Source: Hominimerdicola alba
GTDB taxonomy: Bacteria; Bacillota; Clostridia; Oscillospirales; Ruminococcaceae
DNA: 56,993 nt
Reading direction: 5' to 3'
Assembly (NCBI RefSeq): GCF_900109655.1
Contig: NZ_FOAT01000018.1
Coordinates: 1 to 56,993, forward strand
Part shown: one piece after another, positions 51,855-56,993 of the stretch
Position numbering within the stretch: the stretch's first letter is position 1
Layout of the letters: the number at the start of each line of letters is the position of its first letter
The notes under the pieces: model-generated
Seen by the model: the letters and a program-made list of their open reading frames with translations, nothing else
Told to the model about the DNA's origin: nothing
The model's database searches: none
Program-made: the position numbers and the translations under genes

Positions 51855-51897
51855 ACCAATTATTGTCAATAATTTAAACCAAAACGCAATAATTGGT
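51855..51897. promoter_or_regulatory. Perfect 11-base inverted repeat upstream of the cell-wall hydrolase
   Basis: ACCAATTATTG at 51855-51865 and CAATAATTGGT at 51887-51897, separated by 21 bases and overlapping a minus-strand TTGACA. It is a plausible operator. Confidence 0.55.
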
Positions 51898-52195
51898 CGG
51901 TTTTTGATGCGACAAAAGTTTAATATATTCTGATTTTATGGCGTTTTTACAGCTTTCAATGTGCGTCATTTTATGCTACTACATTATTAAAGAATAATAA
52001 ATTGACTAAATCTTTTAGAGCTTAATATATTTTGATATATAATATTTTAACTTTTGTCAATCTTTTCACCTCTGTAACTTTACCAAACTGCTTGACTTAC
52101 TCGCCATTATCATGATCATATTGCCTTTATGATCCACAAAATACAAATATCAGACAGTTCAAGTCTGAACTAACTTGATCTGATCTAATAAATTC
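51898..52195. other. AT-rich intergenic region with small stem
   Basis: No gene recognised. A stem AGTTCA / TGAACT occurs near 52156-52171, 25 bases before the hairpin at 52196-52235; both may belong to one unannotated transcript. Confidence 0.4.
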
Positions 52196-52235
52196 AAAAC
52201 GGATAGACTGTCATTATCTGCTGTCTATCCGTTTT
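52196..52235 (+). terminator. Orphan terminator-like hairpin
   Basis: AAAACGGATAGAC / GTCTATCCGTTTT perfect 13-base arms. It lies 33 bases before the next gene's promoter and more than 400 bases after any converging gene; no plus-strand gene upstream explains it. A small RNA may end here. Confidence 0.6.
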
Positions 52236-52267
52236 GGATTATAACCGTAAATCCTTCTGCGTAGTTC

Positions 52268-52296
52268 TTGACATAAATATTGCATTTTGCTATACT
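52268..52296 (+). promoter_or_regulatory. Promoter of the Imm26-like protein gene
   Basis: TTGACA at 52268-52273 and TATACT at 52291-52296 with a 17-base spacer. Confidence 0.82.
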
Positions 52297-52321
52297 TATC
52301 TATAAAAAGGAGGACATGGCT

Positions 52322-54565
52322 ATGGTAGATAAAAAAGCAATTGCGTTATTGAAAAAGTACTATCTTTCCTACAAATCAGAGGGACAGCCATCGGAAGCTG
52401 ATTTAGCAGATGCGGTCAAAAGCGGTGTATTTGTGGCTGATTCCGAAATGACACACGATGAGATCGTAGCAGCAGTCAAAGAATTATCCGAACGGATATC
52501 ACTTGAAAGTGCCGCAAAAGCGTTTCTTTACAGTCTATCAAGCGGAGATATGCGCTATCGTTCAGCTGTGTCATCTCTGTTATGGGCAAAGGCACTGCCA
52601 AAGCATGAGTTTGTATCCAACGGTGTTGAACCGGGCGGCTGGAGAAGCCCCATGTGTATCGTCTGCGGGTGTACACACGGTCTGGAAACAAGTGAGAATA
52701 TCGACTGGAACAAGTTCAATGTTTTCCGATATCTTCCGCCTAAGCAGTACGGACGTGAACCCGATTATGTCAGTGCGGAATACGTGCTTAACGATCTGCG
52801 TGAATTTGAAAAACTGCCTGCGGTTGAACCATGTGATGATGACTACCGCATACTCAACGGAATATTTGCCTGCGCAAATGAAATGAAGTCACATAATATG
52901 GATACCGCCCTTGTTGCCGAGATCCGCAAGCGCAAATTCTTTGATGCAACAGGAAACGCTATACACTGTATACTCGGCATACTTTCGGAGTGCGGTATAT
53001 TTCAGAGCGATGAGAAGAAAGGCTTTCTCTATGAGTTCACCAACAGGGACGAACAGGGCTTCGGGCGCGACGGGCTGACATTCTTCCCACTGAATTTCTG
53101 GCGTGGGAAGTTCGGCGTGAACTATGATGCGGTAAACAAGATATTCGGCAGTTTCAGCGGTGATAAGCTTCTGCCGGAAAAGGCAGCTGCTCCCGAGAAA
53201 AAGGAGGAAGCAGCACCTAAGAAAAAAGCACTTTCAAAGGTAGAACAGTATTTCAAAGATCGTGATCACTGTATAATGCTGACAGATGATGAACGGCGTT
53301 ATCTTGCTCTAGATCCGATAGATAAAAGCTGGGAGACCGAATGTATATACAGTGCACTTCGTAATTTGAGAAAGCGCATTGTTATGTTCTATGACGGTGA
53401 TACGATAGTAAAGGTCATAGAGGAATATTCTTATGTCAATGAGGATACCTGTGTAAGAAAGGGCTACTGCGAATTTGATACACACCTGAAGACCGATAAA
53501 AGGTCTATGATACTACCGCTGACTGACAGAGGACGTGCAAAGCCTATCACCCCTACAAATCTTATGGCGATAGATCCTTTCGGCTGTGAAGTTGACATTT
53601 CCATGTCGGAAGAGGGCACTTCGATATGGGCTGGCAACAGGCGCAATTCACAGATACTCACCATGGGAGAAACCGATCGTATCAAGAAGATACAGAATGA
53701 CAGCGATTTCCATGATTTCATGCAGTACTATATTTCCACCTGTCCCGATGATTATTTCCAGCGTATAGCTGAGATAAGGGGTCTGAAACATCAAACGGTG
53801 AAGTTCAAGGCGGGGGATATTTTCCGCTGTCAGGAAGATCGTGAACACTACACCTACGGACTGATACTCGGTAAAACCCGTGAGATCGAGAAATGGAACG
53901 AGCTGCCGAAAGAGCATTCTTTCCGTCATCTGATGACACAGCCTATCATTGTGAGAATGTACGATTTTGTGACTACCGATAAGGATATGACAGCGCAGCA
54001 GCTGAAAGATATGCCCCTTTGTCCGCCGAAGATATGCTCCGACGGTGATATCATATGGGGCAGACACAAGATAGTTGATCATAAAGAGCTGGTTCCCGAT
54101 GATATAGAGTTCTGCATACACCTTACACGTATCGTCACTAAAAACGAACATGTAACGCCGTTTACCGCTGAGATGTTTTTGAGGGAGAACGAGAAAAAGG
54201 GCAAAAAGTCCCGTGAGCCTATGTCGCTTTACATCGAATGGGGCTTTGTATCAATGGAGATACCTTGGGCAGACGTCCCCGATGATATCAGGGATACGGT
54301 AGAGGAGCGCAACTGGAGCGACGGAGGTGTGTCACTTGGTATAAGCGGAGCTTACTGCGGCATGACGCTGACTCAGTTACTGAAAAAACACCCAAAACAT
54401 ATATATGGAGGAGATCTCCATTATCCCGAAAACAGGGAACGCTTTGATATGGTTATGGACTTTCTGGGTCTCCCAAAAGGTGCTGGATATGATGATTTTG
54501 CAGAAAAATACGGCGGTATATCACGGCAGAAGTATATCGAGCTGATCGGTGAACGAAGCAAATGA
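52322..54565 (+). CDS. Large protein of unknown function with an Imm26-like C-terminal region
   Basis: A 747-residue cytoplasmic protein (no signal or membrane segment). The ATG at 52322 is chosen because AAGGAGG lies eight bases upstream and earlier in-frame starts overlap the promoter; ATG at 52316 is an alternative. Residues 1-240 form one region with a Cys cluster (CIVCGC) and FFPLNFWRGKFG. A charged Lys- and Ala-rich linker (PEKKEEAAPKKKALS, about 285-300) leads to a second part. About 500-600 (VKFKAGDIFRCQEDREHYTYG) resembles immunity protein 26. I do not recognise the rest. A large immunity-like protein suggests toxin-related or contact-dependent biology, but this is an inference. Confidence 0.6.
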   Translation: MVDKKAIALLKKYYLSYKSEGQPSEADLADAVKSGVFVADSEMTHDEIVAAVKELSERISLESAAKAFLYSLSSGDMRYRSAVSSLLWAKALPKHEFVSNGVEPGGWRSPMCIVCGCTHGLETSENIDWNKFNVFRYLPPKQYGREPDYVSAEYVLNDLREFEKLPAVEPCDDDYRILNGIFACANEMKSHNMDTALVAEIRKRKFFDATGNAIHCILGILSECGIFQSDEKKGFLYEFTNRDEQGFGRDGLTFFPLNFWRGKFGVNYDAVNKIFGSFSGDKLLPEKAAAPEKKEEAAPKKKALSKVEQYFKDRDHCIMLTDDERRYLALDPIDKSWETECIYSALRNLRKRIVMFYDGDTIVKVIEEYSYVNEDTCVRKGYCEFDTHLKTDKRSMILPLTDRGRAKPITPTNLMAIDPFGCEVDISMSEEGTSIWAGNRRNSQILTMGETDRIKKIQNDSDFHDFMQYYISTCPDDYFQRIAEIRGLKHQTVKFKAGDIFRCQEDREHYTYGLILGKTREIEKWNELPKEHSFRHLMTQPIIVRMYDFVTTDKDMTAQQLKDMPLCPPKICSDGDIIWGRHKIVDHKELVPDDIEFCIHLTRIVTKNEHVTPFTAEMFLRENEKKGKKSREPMSLYIEWGFVSMEIPWADVPDDIRDTVEERNWSDGGVSLGISGAYCGMTLTQLLKKHPKHIYGGDLHYPENRERFDMVMDFLGLPKGAGYDDFAEKYGGISRQKYIELIGERSK

Positions 54566-54641
54566 TCTTTATAGTATCGTTATTTATTACGGAGTATATA
54601 TAAATAGTATCCCAACAAAGTCATAAAAATCTATATATGAA

Positions 54642-54670
54642 AAAGCCCTCGGAATGATCCCGGGGGCTTT
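54642..54670 (-). terminator. Terminator of the GH11-CE1 gene
   Basis: AAAGCCC(T)CGG / CCGGGGGCTTT with a TTTTTC tail on the minus strand. It lies between two converging genes. Confidence 0.8.
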
Positions 54671-54692
54671 CATAGTTATTTTGTAATAGAAA

Positions 54693-56993
54693 TTACTGTC
54701 CTTCGTGGAAGAAAGAGGGAAGAGCATCGTAAACGTAATGTCTTACATAGCCCCACCAGTGTGTTTTGCCTGATGCTACGAGGAAGTAGAAATTACCCTT
54801 GGAGAAATCAGATGTGTAAACGAACTGGCTCATCTTCTTCATTTCATTGATCTGGGGATTAACGTTAGGATAAGCGATATCGTCAGAACCTGTTGCTGCA
54901 AAGATGAAGTACTGGTTCTTCTGCAGACCCGATCTGTCGATCGCATTGGCAATTGACTTAGCCTTGTCGTATGCGGAGTTGCCGTTCCAGTGATCACCGC
55001 TGAGAGGCATGAAGTAGCCAACGATGTCGAGGCAGTTCTCGAGTACAGCCCATGTAGAAACTGAACCCATGGAGAATCCGCCGTATGCTCTGTGCATTCT
55101 TGATGCCTGGAGTGATGCCTGTGAAGTATTTCCGCCTGCATATGTTGAATATTTGCCTTCAACAAAAGGAACTACGCTCTGACGGAACTCGCTGTAGAAT
55201 TTGCCTGCCTCAGTCTTGTTGAATGTAGGTGTAACAACGATAAGAGGCTCCATTTCGCCATTCATGATCATGTGGTCGAAGAGGTTCTGCATCATTGTAT
55301 CGTTCTGACCGAACAGAGTATTCTGATCCTCTCCGCCGCCGTGCATCAGGTAGAAGATGTTGTACTTCTTGTTGCTGTCATAGCCGTAAGGCAGATATAC
55401 GTTAAGGGAGTTATAGCCGTTGATGCCGTTATAGGATTCCTTTACTACCTTGCCTGCCTGTGAGCAGCTGTTGAAATAGTAGCTGGGAGCTTCCTTGAAC
55501 TGCATATTTGATGTGTAGTTGTAAGCCGGTGTCTGGGTCTGCGTGTTGTTACCGCCATTGTTACCACCGTTGTTACCGCCGTTGTTGGTGTAAACAGGTG
55601 TGCGGTACTGAATGTTGTTGGAGGATCTGGTGATCACTACTACGTAGCTGTCCAGAGCGCCTGCTGTATCCCACTTGCCGTTTACTCTTGCAGCAATCGC
55701 TACTCTGTAGCTCATGTTAGGAGTAAGACCCTTGGGTGTAGTGTAGGAAGTTCCGGAAATGTTGGAATCCTGAACTCTCCACTTGCCTGCCAGATAAACT
55801 GCGATGCCGTACTTGTCAGCGCCACTTACAGCGTCCCAGGTGAATCTCATCTGGTTGTACTGGCTGCTGTATTCCATCTTAACGTTTGAAGGAACAGTTG
55901 CACTTGTTCCGCCTGTACCTGTGCCTGCGCCTGTGCCGGAAGCAACATAGCCCTTGTTTGCGATTATAGCTCTGTCAACATAGATGTCGCAGAGGCTGTC
56001 GGGAGCTTCAACATACATCTTTACATTAGATGCGCCCGAAGGAATTGTGAAGTTAGTGTTCTCAAGCTTGGACCACTTGCCTGCTGTGCAGGTGCCCTCA
56101 GCTATCTGAGTGTAATTTGTGGTACCGTTCTGATCATACTGCATGGTCAGCTGAACAGTTGTGCTCTCGGTAGGATTTACCATAGCGCTGAAGCTATAAG
56201 AGCTGCCAGGCTTGAAAGTAGAAGTGTTGACATCTACCTCACCGCCGTTCCAGTTATCAGTTCTGCCGCTTACATACAGGGACTTGCTGCCCTCATAAGC
56301 CTTGGAAGAAGATGATGCTACACTTGCAGAACCTCTGCCGCTCCAGGAATTGGTGCCGTTCTCGAATGTAGCTGAGTACAGTGTACCCTCGATCTCCGGC
56401 TCATCCGGCTCGGGGTCAGGAGTGTAGCCACTTTTGCCTTCATACATCTTCAGATTAACGTCAGCTGAACCATCGGATTCCCAACCTTCAACGTTGAAAG
56501 CAACTTCGTACAGGTTGCCCATCTTCAGGCCCTTGGATTCCCATGCCTTGAAGTGCTCGGAAACGCTGATGGTACCCTTGGTTCTAAGGTTCTGACGGAT
56601 GCTGATATACTGTGTGAAATTCTTGTTGCCTTCGATGGTGTAGGAATTTCTTGCACTTGTGTAGATCTTGTATTCACTGCCGTCGATATTAACGGAACCC
56701 TTGTACTGCGCAGAAGAATCCTGTGCAGGAGACCAGTTCTTCCAGTCTTCGATGATGTAGTACTCTACCAGAGGATTCTGAGCCCAGCCGTAGATACAGA
56801 TTCTGGAGTTACCTGATGAACCTGCCTGCCAGTTGCAGTCATAATCACAATAGAAATCACCGTAATCTTTGTATGTCTTAGGGTTATTCAGACCCCAGTA
56901 AAGACCACGACGAGCAAGGAAGTTACCTCTCGAACCATTAGGACCACACTTCCAGGATGTGCTGAAACCACCGTCATTGTCGTGCAGTGTCAT
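54693..56993 (-). CDS. Secreted GH11 xylanase - CBM22 - CBM37-like - CE1 feruloyl esterase (5' end cut off)
   Basis: The minus strand is open from the window edge for 766 residues; the ATG at 56993 is an internal Met, because GH11 enzymes have a strand before the MTL segment and a signal peptide. Residues 1-180 are GH11 with nucleophile Glu77 in NPLVEYYI and acid/base Glu169 in VEGWESDG. A CBM22-like domain (about 205-345), a CBM37-like module (about 370-455) and an Asn-Gly-Gly linker (about 470-483) follow. The C-terminal 260 residues are a CE1 esterase with Ser641 in GGFSMGS and His about 741 in THWWGY. Together they can cut xylan and remove feruloyl or acetyl groups, which fits a grass-fibre specialist. 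Confidence 0.94.
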   Translation of the reverse strand: MTLHDNDGGFSTSWKCGPNGSRGNFLARRGLYWGLNNPKTYKDYGDFYCDYDCNWQAGSSGNSRICIYGWAQNPLVEYYIIEDWKNWSPAQDSSAQYKGSVNIDGSEYKIYTSARNSYTIEGNKNFTQYISIRQNLRTKGTISVSEHFKAWESKGLKMGNLYEVAFNVEGWESDGSADVNLKMYEGKSGYTPDPEPDEPEIEGTLYSATFENGTNSWSGRGSASVASSSSKAYEGSKSLYVSGRTDNWNGGEVDVNTSTFKPGSSYSFSAMVNPTESTTVQLTMQYDQNGTTNYTQIAEGTCTAGKWSKLENTNFTIPSGASNVKMYVEAPDSLCDIYVDRAIIANKGYVASGTGAGTGTGGTSATVPSNVKMEYSSQYNQMRFTWDAVSGADKYGIAVYLAGKWRVQDSNISGTSYTTPKGLTPNMSYRVAIAARVNGKWDTAGALDSYVVVITRSSNNIQYRTPVYTNNGGNNGGNNGGNNTQTQTPAYNYTSNMQFKEAPSYYFNSCSQAGKVVKESYNGINGYNSLNVYLPYGYDSNKKYNIFYLMHGGGEDQNTLFGQNDTMMQNLFDHMIMNGEMEPLIVVTPTFNKTEAGKFYSEFRQSVVPFVEGKYSTYAGGNTSQASLQASRMHRAYGGFSMGSVSTWAVLENCLDIVGYFMPLSGDHWNGNSAYDKAKSIANAIDRSGLQKNQYFIFAATGSDDIAYPNVNPQINEMKKMSQFVYTSDFSKGNFYFLVASGKTHWWGYVRHYVYDALPSFFHEGQ

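Noticed and set aside
52280-52321. Upstream extension of the Imm26-like protein
   Set aside because: It would begin within the promoter, before the expected transcript start.
1-56993. Cellulosome components (dockerin, cohesin)
   Set aside because: No duplicated calcium-binding loop of dockerins was seen at the ends of the secreted enzymes, which all end with CBM37-like or esterase parts.

Overview
The window looks like a chromosomal segment of a low- to moderate-GC, fibre-degrading Firmicute, most likely a Ruminococcus close to R. albus. The main reason is that unrelated secreted proteins (GH2, GH9, GH53, GH11-CE1, leucine-rich repeat and zinc-ribbon-like proteins) carry the same roughly 90-residue C-terminal module, with an AVYLAGKWR-type core. 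I read it as the R. albus CBM37 family by recall, not by search. I count eleven copies. No dockerin or cohesin is visible, which fits the R. albus way of anchoring enzymes.

Layout from left to right. 1-1448 (minus): a secreted BspA/DUF285-type leucine-rich repeat protein, cut by the window edge. 1827-3065: a DUF3810 membrane protein. 3344-6069: an operon with a long, palindrome-rich leader that encodes a cytidine-deaminase-like protein and a Cache-type membrane sensor with a degenerate GGDEF domain. 6584-9255: a compact folate operon (HD protein, folP, folB-folK fusion, folA). 9722-19776: a block of thirteen genes on one strand that looks like a discrete-enzyme polyketide or fatty-acid-like pathway (acyltransferase, two ACPs, ketosynthase, two crotonases, 3-hydroxyacyl dehydrogenase, MIF-type tautomerase, two thioesterases, a Cys-nucleophile alpha/beta hydrolase, acyl ligase, and one protein I do not recognise). 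It is the best candidate for an undescribed system. 20024-23042: a small membrane protein, an esterase behind a structured leader, and a MATE exporter with a strong operator-like dyad.

24033-31194 holds a 1535-residue secreted GH2 beta-galactosidase and a large secreted multi-module protein. 31504-34681 (minus) has a small membrane-protein operon and the pantothenate operon panB-panC-panD. 34966-36710 (minus) is fruR-fruK followed by an out-of-frame remnant of HPr. 37232-39285 has a TIM-barrel protein and an unusual HAD (YqeG-like)-VanW fusion. 39537-41579 is a second secreted multi-module protein. 41847-44502 has an HD phosphohydrolase and an ECF sigma factor with a PASTA-bearing membrane anti-sigma factor. 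44779-46710 looks like an orphan immunity-gene island, including a PoNe-immunity protein split across two frames.

46825-56993 returns to polysaccharide degradation: GH9 cellulase, GH53 galactanase, a SleB-type cell-wall hydrolase, a 747-residue protein with an Imm26-like end, and a GH11-CBM22-CBM37-CE1 xylanase/esterase cut by the right edge. GH2 plus GH53 can act together on pectic galactan, and GH9 and GH11-CE1 on cellulose and feruloylated xylan. Many promoters in the window show a clear -35 / 17-base spacer / TATAAT pattern. No tRNA, rRNA, CRISPR array or insertion sequence was recognised. Functions are from motif recognition by eye; no database search was run.
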